From contig CAYYEP010000003.1 of assembly GCA_964470995.1 (NCBI GenBank), positions 22,820-86,819 of the forward strand: a stretch of DNA of 64,000 bases. The letters run 5' to 3'. The stretch comes from UBA5738 sp964470995. GTDB lineage: Bacteria; Patescibacteriota; Minisyncoccia; Minisyncoccales; UBA5738. Below, one piece after another: positions 1 through 9,365 of this stretch (position 1 is its first letter; each line of letters begins with the position of its first letter). The notes beneath the pieces were generated by a model. That model worked only from the letters and a program-made list of their open reading frames with translations, was not told the origin of the DNA and searched no databases. The position numbers were made by a program, and so were the translations under genes.

Positions 1-87
1 GAAACGCGCCGCCCATTTCCGCCTGAATTTTTCAAAGAGGCCGAAATAAAGATTAAACCTTATGTTTCCGAAATTGGTATTAGATAG
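1..87 (+). CDS. 3' end of an unidentified CDS (partial)
   Basis: Frame 1 is open from the window edge to a TAG at 85-87 and gives 28 C-terminal residues ending KPYVSEIGIR. The other two forward frames stop earlier. It ends 26 nt before the ComEC start and on the same strand, so the two may share a transcript. The fragment is too short to assign a family; it is called only because it is the longest open frame at the edge and fits the tight plus-strand packing. Confidence 0.45.
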   Translation, partial: ETRRPFPPEFFKEAEIKIKPYVSEIGIR

Positions 88-113
88 ATTCGAATTATTT
101 GGGGAGGCGGGTA

Positions 114-1616
114 ATGGTTTTGGCAAAAATTTTTTTGAATAACTGCCTGGCATTCCTGGCCGGGGTGGGGCTGGCTTCGTTGATTAAAATATCCTCGGTT
201 TTGATTTTGGCCGCGGCATTTCTTGCCGCGTTTTTGTTCGCCGCCGGCCTCTTTGTCCGAAAACGCCGGGTTTGCGTTGCCGGAATCCTGCTGGCCGGAT
301 TTGTTTCGGGTTTTTTGCATTTTGATTTAGCCTGGTTGCGGACGCTCAATAACGATTTGGCTCGGCTTTCCGGCCAAACAGTTGTTGTTTCGGGCATTGT
401 TGTCAACGATCCGGTATCCAATGGCAATAGCCTGCAGTTGGTCTTTCTTCCCGATGGCGCCAGCGGTAAGATTCTGGTTTTAACCCGTCCGTATCCGCAA
501 TACCAATACGGCGACCGGTTAAAATTTACCGCCAAACTGGAAACGCCGCAAAGCTTCTCGGGTTTCGATTACCAAAACTATCTTACCAAAGACGGCATTT
601 ATTCTATGGTCCGTTATCCGGAGCTTGAATTGATTTCGCCGGATAACGGCAATCCGGTCTATGCCGGATTGCTTTGGTTCAAGCATAAGCTTATGAATGG
701 GATAGGACAGGCCTTGCCCGCGCCCCATAATTCGTTGCTTGTTGCCATTCTTTTTGGCGATCAAAGCGGTCTTTCCGGCTGTGCTGCCAAAGATACGGAA
801 GCCGATCCTGATTGCGCCAAATTAAAAGAAAAGCTCAATATTTCCGGCCTGCGCCACTTGGCCGCGGTTTCCGGTACCCATATTACCATCATGGCCGGAA
901 TTATCGCGCCATTCTTGGTCTGGCTTGGGTTTTGGCGCCAAAAAGCACTTTTGGCCACGCTGGTTTTTATTTGGTGCTTTATTTTAATGATCGGCCTGCC
1001 CGCATCTGCGGTGCGGGCGGGAGTCATGGGTAGTTTAATTATCCTGGCTCAAATTATCGGCCGTCCCGCGGATTATCTGCGCCTGGTTGCCATCGCCGCC
1101 GCGTTTATGGTTGCCCAAAACCCTTTGATTTTGCGTTTTGATATCGGCTTCCAGCTGTCTTTTTTAGCGGTATTGGGTATGGCTTGTTTTGCCAAACCCA
1201 TTGGGTTTAAATTGGGAAAATTCGTTAAAAAACCCGAATTCCTGCGTCAGGGTTTGGCGGTAACCTTGGCGGCGCAAATCTTTACCTTGCCAGTTCTGGT
1301 TTATAATTTTGGCTATGTTTCTCCCTACGCGCCGATCAGCAATATTTTAGTCGAGCCGTTTGTGCCGTTTATTACGATTTACGGTTTTATTTTGGCGATT
1401 GCCGCCGCGTTCAATTTTATCTTGGGATGGCTGTTATTTTTTCCGATGTGGCTGGCGCTTTCATATTTGCTTGTTGTTGCCGGCCTTTTTGCGTCTTTGC
1501 CTGGAGCCGCGCTGAATTTTAAGGTCGGATTTTTCTGGCTGGCGGTTTCGTATGTTCTTTTGGCTTTGGTTGCCCGGAAGATTAAAAGAAAAGAGAGGTT
1601 GGAATTTTTAAGATAG
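114..1616 (+). CDS. comEC: ComEC/Rec2-type DNA uptake channel protein, without the hydrolase domain
   Basis: A 500-residue polytopic membrane protein. An N-terminal pair of membrane segments and a soluble OB-like part (about residues 1-190) precede the Competence domain, marked by HLAAVSGTHITIMAG near residues 248-262 and followed by many hydrophobic segments. ComEC carries single-stranded DNA across the inner membrane during transformation. The usual C-terminal metallo-beta-lactamase-like domain is absent: the protein ends in KIKRKERLEFLR right after the membrane region. I start at ATG 114 rather than the in-frame TTG at 99, because GGGGAGG at 101-107 is well placed for it. The family call is firm; function as a DNA channel is inferred from the family. 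Confidence 0.88.
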   Translation: MVLAKIFLNNCLAFLAGVGLASLIKISSVLILAAAFLAAFLFAAGLFVRKRRVCVAGILLAGFVSGFLHFDLAWLRTLNNDLARLSGQTVVVSGIVVNDPVSNGNSLQLVFLPDGASGKILVLTRPYPQYQYGDRLKFTAKLETPQSFSGFDYQNYLTKDGIYSMVRYPELELISPDNGNPVYAGLLWFKHKLMNGIGQALPAPHNSLLVAILFGDQSGLSGCAAKDTEADPDCAKLKEKLNISGLRHLAAVSGTHITIMAGIIAPFLVWLGFWRQKALLATLVFIWCFILMIGLPASAVRAGVMGSLIILAQIIGRPADYLRLVAIAAAFMVAQNPLILRFDIGFQLSFLAVLGMACFAKPIGFKLGKFVKKPEFLRQGLAVTLAAQIFTLPVLVYNFGYVSPYAPISNILVEPFVPFITIYGFILAIAAAFNFILGWLLFFPMWLALSYLLVVAGLFASLPGAALNFKVGFFWLAVSYVLLALVARKIKRKERLEFLR

Positions 1617-1742
1617 AATAACGATTCGCAGGATGATCTTTTTTTGTTATTATCTAAATAGGACTTTCTTGTTTGTTTTTTAAAATGGGCCTACGCGAAT
1701 TTTTGCACCGCGGGTCTAATATAATTTAGGAAGTTCCAAAGA

Positions 1743-3056
1743 ATGGAAGGTCAGGCTTGGATAGTCAGTGTTAATATGGGTTACGGGCATCAGCGGACCG
1801 CTTATCCGCTCAAGAGCTTCGCGTACAACGATAAAGTTCTTAACGCCAACGATTACGACGGCATTCCGGCCCGCGACCGCCAAATCTGGGAAGGAAGCCG
1901 CCGTTTTTACGAGGGGATTTCCAAGTTCAAGCGCACTCCGGTTATCGGCGATGCCGCCTTTGCTTTATACGACAAACTCTTCCAGAAGATATTTGATTTT
2001 TATCCGCGCCGGGATTTGTCGCGGGCAACTTTCCTGACTAACCGCAATTACGATCTGATCCACAAAGGTTGGGGTAGGGATATCATCACCAAAATGGCTC
2101 GCCATCCGTTGCCGCTGGTAACCACCTTTTTCATTCCGGCCTTTATGGCCGAGGAATTCGATTATCCCAACGAAATATACCTTATTGTTTGCGATGCCGA
2201 CGTCAGCCGCCAGTGGGTTGCGCGCGACCCTTTGCGTAGCCGGATTAACTACTGCGCGCCCAATTCCCGCGTTTATGAACGATTAAAGCTTTACGGCGTA
2301 TCTAAAAAACGCCTGTTTTTGACCGGTTATCCATTGCCGGAAGATAATATTTCCACGGGTAAGGGCAAGGCCTTCTGGGAAATGAACATTGCCAAGCACG
2401 ATCTTGCCCGGCGCTTGATCAATTTGGATCCGACGGGCGCCTATCTTTCCAAATACCGCGAATTTGTTGAAAAAGTTTTAGGCGAATTGCCCCAGTCCGT
2501 AAAAAGGCCCCTAACGGTTATGTTTTCCGCGGGTGGCGCCGGCGCGCAGAGCGAGATCGGCATAAACCTCGCGCGCCAATTTGCGGGCAAAATTAAAGAT
2601 GGCCGCATGAGGTTAGTGCTTTCGGTTGGCATAAATCAGGGGCTAAAAGATAAATTTTCCGTTTTTGTCAATAGCTTGGGGCTTGGAGACTCTCCTTTTA
2701 TGGAGATTCTTTATGAGAATGACGTGCAGGAATATTTTGGCCGCTTTAACGAAATACTGCGCCAGACCGATATCTTATGGACCAAACCCAGTGAATTGTC
2801 TTTTTATTCGGCACTTGGTTTGCCCGTTATTATCGCGCCGCCGATCGGCTCCCAGGAAAACTTTAACAAAGGCTGGTTGCTCCGTTCGGGTTTTGGCCTG
2901 GAGCAGGGAAGTATCAATTGTATCGACCAATGGTTGTCCGACTGGCTCAACAGCGGTTATTTGGCCGAAGCGGCTATGGAAGGTTTTGTCGAGGGGGAAA
3001 AGTTGGGAACCTACCATATCAGGCGGCTGGTTTCCAACAAGGGCTGCCTGAACTGA
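1743..3056 (+). CDS. MurG/MGDG-synthase-like (GT28-type) glycosyltransferase
   Basis: 437 residues with a GT-B look. The N-terminal MGYGHQRTA (residues 12-20) matches the glycine-rich first loop of MurG and diacylglycerol glucosyltransferases (GxGH). The C-terminal SELSFYSALGLPVI followed by GSQENFNKGWLL (about residues 350-380) fits the donor-binding region of GT28 enzymes. A likely role is glycosylation of a lipid or polyprenyl carrier at the inner membrane face. It is not MurG itself: the length and overall sequence differ. AGGAAG at 1728-1733 lies 9 nt before the ATG. An EamA transporter and a glycoside hydrolase follow on the same strand. Substrate unknown. Confidence 0.6.
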   Translation: MEGQAWIVSVNMGYGHQRTAYPLKSFAYNDKVLNANDYDGIPARDRQIWEGSRRFYEGISKFKRTPVIGDAAFALYDKLFQKIFDFYPRRDLSRATFLTNRNYDLIHKGWGRDIITKMARHPLPLVTTFFIPAFMAEEFDYPNEIYLIVCDADVSRQWVARDPLRSRINYCAPNSRVYERLKLYGVSKKRLFLTGYPLPEDNISTGKGKAFWEMNIAKHDLARRLINLDPTGAYLSKYREFVEKVLGELPQSVKRPLTVMFSAGGAGAQSEIGINLARQFAGKIKDGRMRLVLSVGINQGLKDKFSVFVNSLGLGDSPFMEILYENDVQEYFGRFNEILRQTDILWTKPSELSFYSALGLPVIIAPPIGSQENFNKGWLLRSGFGLEQGSINCIDQWLSDWLNSGYLAEAAMEGFVEGEKLGTYHIRRLVSNKGCLN

Positions 3057-3107
3057 TTATCTGTATTATTTATAAATCGCGATTCAACGTTTTGCGATTC
3101 ATTATCT

Positions 3108-4055
3108 ATGATGTGGTTAATGGTGGCAATATGCAGTTACATCCTCCTCGCGGTCACCTCGCTGATCGATAAAATCCTGCTTTCGGGTTCGCTTTCCGAT
3201 GCCAAGCTCTATGCTTTCTATGTGGGAATTTTGAGTTCCGCTGCCTTTCTGCTTTTATTTTTCAATATCTGGGCCGGCCCTTCCGCCATGGTCATTGCAC
3301 TTGGTATTGCTTCCGGAGCGGCACAGATATATGGCTCCTATTTCTATCTTTCGGCTTTGCGCCGGATGGAGGCGTCCCGCGCGGTGCCGATCATTGGCAG
3401 TTTGGTGCCAATTTTTGCCTTTCTTCTGACTGCCCTGGTCTCCGGAGGCCGGGCGATCCTTAGCCCCCAGGAGCTTGCCGGTTTTACTCTCCTTATTCTT
3501 GGCGGCTGGCTTATTATGGCGCGCGGCGTATCTCTTAAAAATGGGGGGTTATATTTTGTATTGCCAGCCTCTTTTCTTTTTGCCCTGACGGTCATTTTAT
3601 CCAAACTGGTTTATCTGCGGCTTTCAGAAGTCGAGGGCAATTTATGGGGGTTTTTGCCGCTTTCATTTGCCAACGGTTTCCTGCTAATGTCGTTCGGTTC
3701 GGTTTTGGCGGCCCTTACGTTCCTTTTGTCGGGTAATGTTCGCCGGATCGTATTCGGCCATCACAGCGTCAAAAAAGAATCCAAGCCCAAATCTTTGTTT
3801 TTCTTTGGCCAGATATTAGGCGCCGCCGCCTTCTTGTTGCAAAGCTTTTCGGTATCTATCGCGCCCCAGGCTAGCGTGCCGGTCATTAATGCGATGGCCG
3901 GGGTTCAGTACGTATTTCTTTTCTTCTTTTCGCTGGTTATATCATTTTTTGCTCCCGGGCTGATCCGGGAAAAAAATGATTCGGTTTCTATCGTCCAAAA
4001 AGCCGCCGCCGTTATTCTCATTATGGGCGGTTTGGCGGTTTTTGCCCTAAAATAA
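3108..4055 (+). CDS. EamA-family (DMT superfamily) transporter
   Basis: 315 residues, almost entirely hydrophobic, with about ten predicted membrane helices in two halves, as in the drug/metabolite transporter superfamily. The segment YFYLSALRRMEASRAVPIIGSL is typical of the EamA repeat (helices 3-4, the pseudo-substrate region with an invariant Arg/Pro neighbourhood). A short charged loop (VKKESKPK) separates the halves. It begins 51 nt after the MurG-like gene and may export a product related to it. Substrate not predictable. ATG 3111 is an equally good start one codon downstream. Confidence 0.75.
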   Translation: MMWLMVAICSYILLAVTSLIDKILLSGSLSDAKLYAFYVGILSSAAFLLLFFNIWAGPSAMVIALGIASGAAQIYGSYFYLSALRRMEASRAVPIIGSLVPIFAFLLTALVSGGRAILSPQELAGFTLLILGGWLIMARGVSLKNGGLYFVLPASFLFALTVILSKLVYLRLSEVEGNLWGFLPLSFANGFLLMSFGSVLAALTFLLSGNVRRIVFGHHSVKKESKPKSLFFFGQILGAAAFLLQSFSVSIAPQASVPVINAMAGVQYVFLFFFSLVISFFAPGLIREKNDSVSIVQKAAAVILIMGGLAVFALK

Positions 4056-4145
4056 GTTGCCCGGAGTTGGTTGCTGGGTAGTTCCTGCTCGAACCGACAA
4101 CCCTTGGGGTATATTCTGGCGGGTGAATAAAAATGAGAAATAAAA

Positions 4146-5132
4146 ATGAGAAAGAAAAACCGCGTTTTATTGGTAATAATATTATTGGTGCTGGCCGCCG
4201 CGATTTTTTATCTTTATGTGCCGCCTATGGCTAAAAACATCACTTATGGCGTAGTTTTCTCCCAGAAGCACAGTTATAATATGGGGCTTGATTGGCGGCA
4301 AAACTACTCCGTTTTGCTCGACGATCTTGGCGTCAAGCAAATAAAATTGGCGGTACATTGGGATATTATTGAGCCCAACGATGCCGAATACGATTTTTCC
4401 GACCTGGACTGGCAGTTGGAACAGGCGCGCCGGCATAATGCAAAAATAATGTTGGCCGTCGGTATGAAAACGCCCCGCTGGCCGGAATGCCATCTTCCCG
4501 AATGGGCGAAGAGCCTTAACAAGGATGTCCAGCAGGAAAAGATACTTCAAATGCTTGAAACCGTGGTGCGGCGTTACGGCGGTAATTCCGAGATCGTTTC
4601 TTGGCACATCGAAAACGAACCCCTTTTTCGCTTTGGCGAATGCCCTTGGGTGGACGAAGAATTCCTGAAAAAAGAAGTAGCGCAGGTCCGCTCTCTTGAC
4701 GCGCAAAAAAGACCGGTGATAATATCTGATAGCGGGGAAGGTTCGATGTGGTTTCGCGCCGCTCGCATTGCCGATATTGTCGGCGTAACTATGTATCGCC
4801 GGGTTTATTTCCATGAATTTAAAGTTTACGTAACCTATCCCATTCCTCCGGCGTTTTATTGGATAAAATCCAAATTGGTGGAAATTATTTTTCACAAACC
4901 CGTGATCTGTGTTGAGCTTCAGGCTGAACCATGGGCCGCAAACCAAATTTACGACGGTGGCGACGGCGATGCCAAGACAATGGACATCGGCCAATTCCGC
5001 CGGAATGTGAAATTTGCCCAAAACACGGGTTTTGGCACCATCTACCTTTGGGGTAATGAATGGTGGTACTGGATGAAGACCAAGCATAATCAGCCGGAAT
5101 TTTGGGAAGAAGCCAAAAAAATATTTAAGTAA
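4146..5132 (+). CDS. Membrane-anchored clan-A glycoside hydrolase
   Basis: 328 residues: a basic N-terminus and one hydrophobic segment (residues 7-28) that looks like an uncleaved anchor, then a TIM-barrel glycosidase. The acid/base Glu is in IENEP (Glu158) and the probable nucleophile is in CVELQAE (Glu257). The spacing of about 100 residues fits retaining clan GH-A enzymes (GH5/GH39/GH42 type). Other family-like features are the WDIIEP strand near the start and the Trp-rich end (WGNEWWYW). It would act on the outer membrane face or cell surface. A 13-nt duplication (ATGAGAAA) precedes the start; the second ATG is the one in frame. Substrate unknown. Confidence 0.72.
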   Translation: MRKKNRVLLVIILLVLAAAIFYLYVPPMAKNITYGVVFSQKHSYNMGLDWRQNYSVLLDDLGVKQIKLAVHWDIIEPNDAEYDFSDLDWQLEQARRHNAKIMLAVGMKTPRWPECHLPEWAKSLNKDVQQEKILQMLETVVRRYGGNSEIVSWHIENEPLFRFGECPWVDEEFLKKEVAQVRSLDAQKRPVIISDSGEGSMWFRAARIADIVGVTMYRRVYFHEFKVYVTYPIPPAFYWIKSKLVEIIFHKPVICVELQAEPWAANQIYDGGDGDAKTMDIGQFRRNVKFAQNTGFGTIYLWGNEWWYWMKTKHNQPEFWEEAKKIFK

Positions 5133-5237
5133 ATAACAAATTTCCAATGGCAAATTGCAAAATAAGATTGGAAAAAGAACGCGTTGGGTCTTAAACTCGT
5201 TTGGCATTTGAAATCGGGAATTTGGATTTAAAATATT

Positions 5238-6563
5238 ATGTCAATGTACGATCTTGATTCCAACATAAATAATTCTTCGGCAATTCGGCAACCGGCCTCC
5301 GGTAAAAATAAGGCTCCGCTTGCCTGGTTCTTTATCGTCTTGGCGCTTTTCTCGGGTTTCGCTCTCGGGCTGATTTCCTACGGCCGGGTCGGTTTTCTTG
5401 CTGAAAGTATCGGCCTGATTCTGCCGCGGTTTGCGCCCGTTCCAATTCAAACCCAGGAGAGTTCCGCCTCGCCAGCTTCCGCGGAATACGTGCCGCAAAC
5501 TACCCAGGAAGACGCCGTGATCAGTGCGGTCAAAGCTTACTCTCCGGCCGTTGTTTCAATCATCATCACCAAAGACGTGCCGATCTACGAACAATACTAT
5601 ACCCGTCAGACCGACCCATGGGGATTTTGGGATTTTCAGGTGCCCCAGGTGCGCCAAAAGGGGACCGAATCGCAGGAAGTTGGCGCCGGTTCGGGTTTTA
5701 TCGTTTCCGAGGATGGTATGATCATCACCAATAAACACGTAGTTGAAGATAAAGATGCCGAATATACGGCGATCACCGTTGACGGTCAAAAATATTCCGT
5801 TCGAGTGCTTGCCGCAGATCCGGCGCAGGATATCGCGATTTTAAAGATCGATGGCGCCGAAGGACTTAAATTCTCGTCCGTTAAAATGGGCGATTCCTCC
5901 AACCTCCAGATCGGCCAAACCGTGATCGCCATTGGCAACACTCTGGGAGAGTTTAGCAACACCGTCTCAGTTGGCGTGATCTCCGGCCTTCAGCGATCGA
6001 TCACTGCCGCCGGAGGCGGTTCCAGTGAGACGCTGGAAAACCTGATTCAGACAGACGCGGCCATTAACGAAGGCAACTCCGGCGGCCCCCTGTTGAATCT
6101 TAAGGGCGAGGTCATTGGCATCAATACTGCCGTGGCCAGCGGCGCCGAGAATGTGGGATTCGTCTTGCCCATAAATTTAGCCAAGCGTGATTTGGAACAG
6201 GTTAATACCTTAGGCAAGATCACTTATCCGTATCTGGGTATCTACTATACTATTGTTGACGACCGGATCCGGGAGGACAACGGCCTGCCCGTCAATTACG
6301 GCGCCTGGGTTACTACAACCAACAAAGAAAATCCCAAAAGCGATATCACTCCGGTGGTAGCCGGTTCGCCCGCCCGCCTAGCCGGTATTAAGGATCAGGA
6401 CATCATTCTTGAGATCAATGGCGTTAAAGTCGATAAGAATAATACTTTATCCCAAATTATTGCAAAATACGCTCCCGGTGATAAAGTGACCTTAAAGATC
6501 CAGCGCGCCGACCGGCAGGTTGACCTCGACGTGGCGCTGGGAGATCGCAGTGATTACGAATAA
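5238..6563 (+). CDS. HtrA/DegP-type serine protease with PDZ domain
   Basis: 441 residues. One membrane helix (about 28-50) anchors the protein, followed by a Pro/Ser/Gln-rich linker and a trypsin-like domain. The catalytic triad is visible: His167 in TNKHVV, Asp198 in AQDIAIL and Ser281 in EGNSGGPL. A PDZ domain occupies about 350-435 (SPARLAGIKDQDIILEINGV). The family degrades or refolds damaged envelope proteins. It sits just upstream of clpB and of a second, degenerate member of its own family, so this looks like an envelope and cytoplasm quality-control group. No clear Shine-Dalgarno sequence is seen before the ATG. Confidence 0.93.
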   Translation: MSMYDLDSNINNSSAIRQPASGKNKAPLAWFFIVLALFSGFALGLISYGRVGFLAESIGLILPRFAPVPIQTQESSASPASAEYVPQTTQEDAVISAVKAYSPAVVSIIITKDVPIYEQYYTRQTDPWGFWDFQVPQVRQKGTESQEVGAGSGFIVSEDGMIITNKHVVEDKDAEYTAITVDGQKYSVRVLAADPAQDIAILKIDGAEGLKFSSVKMGDSSNLQIGQTVIAIGNTLGEFSNTVSVGVISGLQRSITAAGGGSSETLENLIQTDAAINEGNSGGPLLNLKGEVIGINTAVASGAENVGFVLPINLAKRDLEQVNTLGKITYPYLGIYYTIVDDRIREDNGLPVNYGAWVTTTNKENPKSDITPVVAGSPARLAGIKDQDIILEINGVKVDKNNTLSQIIAKYAPGDKVTLKIQRADRQVDLDVALGDRSDYE

Positions 6564-6598
6564 ATAGCTTTAAAGCGTAAGGGAGGTGTATAACAAAG

Positions 6599-6637
6599 AT
6601 GCGCGGTTGCATTTTGTTTTGCGCTTTGGACTTTTAG
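6599..6637 (+). CDS. Possible 12-codon leader ORF upstream of clpB
   Basis: GGGAGGTG at 6581-6588 is the strongest Shine-Dalgarno-like sequence of this part of the window. It precedes ATG 6599, which opens a 12-residue reading frame (MRGCILFCALDF) ending at TAG 6635-6637, 16 nt before the clpB ATG. clpB itself has no visible Shine-Dalgarno sequence, so ribosomes loaded here could re-initiate on clpB. There is no homology evidence; the frame could also be chance. Confidence 0.25.
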   Translation: MRGCILFCALDF

Positions 6638-6653
6638 CTTTAAACTTAAGTAT

Positions 6654-9362
6654 ATGAATTCTTCCGCTAATTTTACCCACAAGGCTCAAGAGGCGATTAT
6701 GCTTGCCCAGGATTTGGCTCGTGAAAAGGGTCAGCAGCAGATTGATGCGCTTCATTTATTGGTATCGTTGTTATCGCAGGAAAAAAGCTTGATTCTTAAC
6801 TTGTTTGAGCGTCTTGGCGTTGATGCCGAAACCCTGAAACGCAAAGCGTCCGCGGGATTGAATCGCCTGCCGGTTATTCCTTCACCCCAGGCGTTCGGCC
6901 AGTTCTATTTGACACAGGATATGGCCAAGGTTCTTGAAAAGGCTCGCGAGGAGGCCTCTAAAATGGGCGACGAGTTTATCTCGGTAGAACACCTGCTTTT
7001 GGCGCTTTTGGGCACCAATACCAAGGCGCGAGAGGTGCTTGACCGTGCCACATTCATTCGTATGGAGGGAGGGGTCGCCCAGATGGAAGCTGAGACGCTG
7101 GATTACGAAACGGTTTTAAAGGAACTTGTTAAAATCCGCGGCGGCCAGAGGATTACTGATCCCGAACCCGAATCAAAATACCAGGTCATCGAAAAATACA
7201 CCCGTAACCTGACCACTATGGCCCGCCAGGGGAAGATGGATCCGGTCATTGGCCGGGAGAACGAAATTCGGCGCCTGATGCAGGTTTTAAGCCGCCGCAC
7301 CAAGAACAATCCGGTGCTTATCGGCGAAGCCGGGGTGGGGAAAACCGCTATCGTTGAAGGCTTGGTCCAGCGCATTGTTTCGGGCAATGCGCCCGAAAGC
7401 TTGCGCGACAAGGAGCTTATTTCTCTTGATCTTGGCGCTCTCATTGCGGGCACTAAGTACCGCGGCGAGTTTGAGGATCGCGTTAAAGCTCTATTGCGCG
7501 AAATGGATCGCGCCGCCGGCCGTTATATATTCTTTATCGATGAACTGCACACCTTGGTGGGCGCGGGCGCGGCCGACGGCACTATTGACGCTTCCAATCT
7601 TTTGAAGCCCGCGCTTGCGCGGGGTGAATTGAAGGCCATTGGCGCTACCACGCTCAAGGAATACCAGAAATACATCGAAAAGGATCCGGCTCTGGAGCGC
7701 CGGTTCCAGCCGGTCTTTGTGGCCGAACCTTCCGTCGAAGATGCCAAAACAATTTTGCTGGGATTAAAAGAAAAATATGAATTGCACCACGGCGTCAAAA
7801 TCGACGAAAAGGGGTTGGAGGCCTGCGTTGAGCTTGCGTCGCGTTATATTCCCGACCGGTTCCTGCCCGACAAGGCGGTCGACCTGATGGATGAAGCTAT
7901 GAGTTCCTTGCGTTTGGACATCGAATCCGAACCGGTCGAGTTTGAAAAAATGCGCAAGGATATCCAGCGTCTGGAAGTGGAGCAGGAGGCAATCAAGAAC
8001 GACAAAGATGAAGCTACCGAGATCAGATTGAAAGCTATTGCCCGCGAGTTGGCCGATATGAAGGAAAAAGCCGGTGCGGTTGAAGCTAAATGGCGCTCGG
8101 AAAAGGAAACTATCGAAAAAATCAAGAACGTAAAAAAACAGCTTGAAGGGTTTCGTTTCGAGATTGAGAAAGAAGAATCCCATGCTAATCTCCAGCGCGT
8201 CGCCGAATTGAAATACGGTAAAATCCCGCAACTAATGAAAGAAATGAAAGCCGCCGAAAAAAAGCTGGCGCGGTTTCAGAAAGATCGCCCGATCTTAAAA
8301 GAACGGGTGACCGCCGAAGACGTGGCCAAAGTGGTTTCCCGCTGGACCGGTATTCCGGTGATGCGCCTGATGGAAGAAGAGGCTCGCAAGCTCCAAAACC
8401 TGGAAGACATTTTGAAACGACGCATAATTGGCCAGGAAGCGGCGATTGTTGCCATTTCCAATGCCATTCGCCGGGCGCGCGCGGGGATCGCCGAAGAAAA
8501 CCGGCCTTTGGGCTCATTTATGTTCCTGGGGCCAACTGGCGTGGGCAAGACCGAAACCGCTAAGGCCCTCGCGGAGTTTATGTTTAACGACGAAAATGCC
8601 CTGATTCGGCTGGATATGTCCGAATATATGGAGAAGCATACCGTTTCACGCATTTTAGGTTCGCCTCCGGGCTACGTTGGCTACGAAGAAGGCGGCCAGC
8701 TGACCGAAAAGATACGCCGCCGCCCGTACTCGGTTATTCTTTTAGACGAGATCGAAAAAGCTCATCCGGAAGTGTTTAATATTCTTTTGCAGATCCTCGA
8801 GGATGGTCGTCTGACCGATGCCAAGGGCCGTGTCGCGTCGTTCAAGAACTCGATCCTTATTATGACCTCAAATATTGGCTCCGAGATCATTGCCAAAGAA
8901 GCGGCACTGGGGTTCTCGGTCCATGCCGCCGACGAAGGCAGTACGGAAAAGATCCACGATAAAGTAATGGCGGTTTTAAAAGAATCATTCCGTCCGGAAT
9001 TCCTGAATCGTATCGATGAGATTGTCATTTTTAACTATCTGGGCAAAGATCAGATCAAAAAGATCGTTGACCTTGAATTGCGCAAAATCGATAAGCGGCT
9101 CCGCGCTAAAAGTATTGGCATTACCGTGACCGACGTCGCCAAAGAGATTCTGGCCCATCGCGGTTTTGATGCCAATTTGGGTGCTCGGCCCTTGCGCCGC
9201 GTAATTCAAAAGTTAGTTCTTGACGCCCTGGCATTAAAAATCGTTTCCGGGGAAGTGAAAGAGGGCGACAATGCGCTTGTTGATGCTCAAGACGATCAAG
9301 TTGTGATAAAGTTGCCGGTTAAAAACGCAAAACCCCGGAAAACCGCCAAAACCGCGGCATAA
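6654..9362 (+). CDS. clpB: ClpB-type AAA+ disaggregase
   Basis: 902 residues. Order: Clp N-domain (1-150), first AAA+ domain with Walker A GEAGVGKT (224-231), long coiled-coil middle domain (about 400-545, rich in Glu/Lys/Ala heptads), second AAA+ domain with Walker A GPTGVGKT (626-633), and the C-terminal D2 domain ending near GARPLRRVIQ. The full-length middle domain separates ClpB from ClpA and ClpC. Together with DnaK it pulls proteins out of aggregates. The Lys/Thr-rich tail (NAKPRKTAKTAA) is an extension. It ends 3 nt before the next gene, so both are probably cotranscribed. Confidence 0.95.
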   Translation: MNSSANFTHKAQEAIMLAQDLAREKGQQQIDALHLLVSLLSQEKSLILNLFERLGVDAETLKRKASAGLNRLPVIPSPQAFGQFYLTQDMAKVLEKAREEASKMGDEFISVEHLLLALLGTNTKAREVLDRATFIRMEGGVAQMEAETLDYETVLKELVKIRGGQRITDPEPESKYQVIEKYTRNLTTMARQGKMDPVIGRENEIRRLMQVLSRRTKNNPVLIGEAGVGKTAIVEGLVQRIVSGNAPESLRDKELISLDLGALIAGTKYRGEFEDRVKALLREMDRAAGRYIFFIDELHTLVGAGAADGTIDASNLLKPALARGELKAIGATTLKEYQKYIEKDPALERRFQPVFVAEPSVEDAKTILLGLKEKYELHHGVKIDEKGLEACVELASRYIPDRFLPDKAVDLMDEAMSSLRLDIESEPVEFEKMRKDIQRLEVEQEAIKNDKDEATEIRLKAIARELADMKEKAGAVEAKWRSEKETIEKIKNVKKQLEGFRFEIEKEESHANLQRVAELKYGKIPQLMKEMKAAEKKLARFQKDRPILKERVTAEDVAKVVSRWTGIPVMRLMEEEARKLQNLEDILKRRIIGQEAAIVAISNAIRRARAGIAEENRPLGSFMFLGPTGVGKTETAKALAEFMFNDENALIRLDMSEYMEKHTVSRILGSPPGYVGYEEGGQLTEKIRRRPYSVILLDEIEKAHPEVFNILLQILEDGRLTDAKGRVASFKNSILIMTSNIGSEIIAKEAALGFSVHAADEGSTEKIHDKVMAVLKESFRPEFLNRIDEIVIFNYLGKDQIKKIVDLELRKIDKRLRAKSIGITVTDVAKEILAHRGFDANLGARPLRRVIQKLVLDALALKIVSGEVKEGDNALVDAQDDQVVIKLPVKNAKPRKTAKTAA

Positions 9363-9365
9363 ATT

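Noticed and set aside
4182..5207. 341-codon open frame on the minus strand.
   Set aside because: It is fully antisense to the glycoside hydrolase, whose catalytic motifs are clear; the antisense protein has no recognisable domain.
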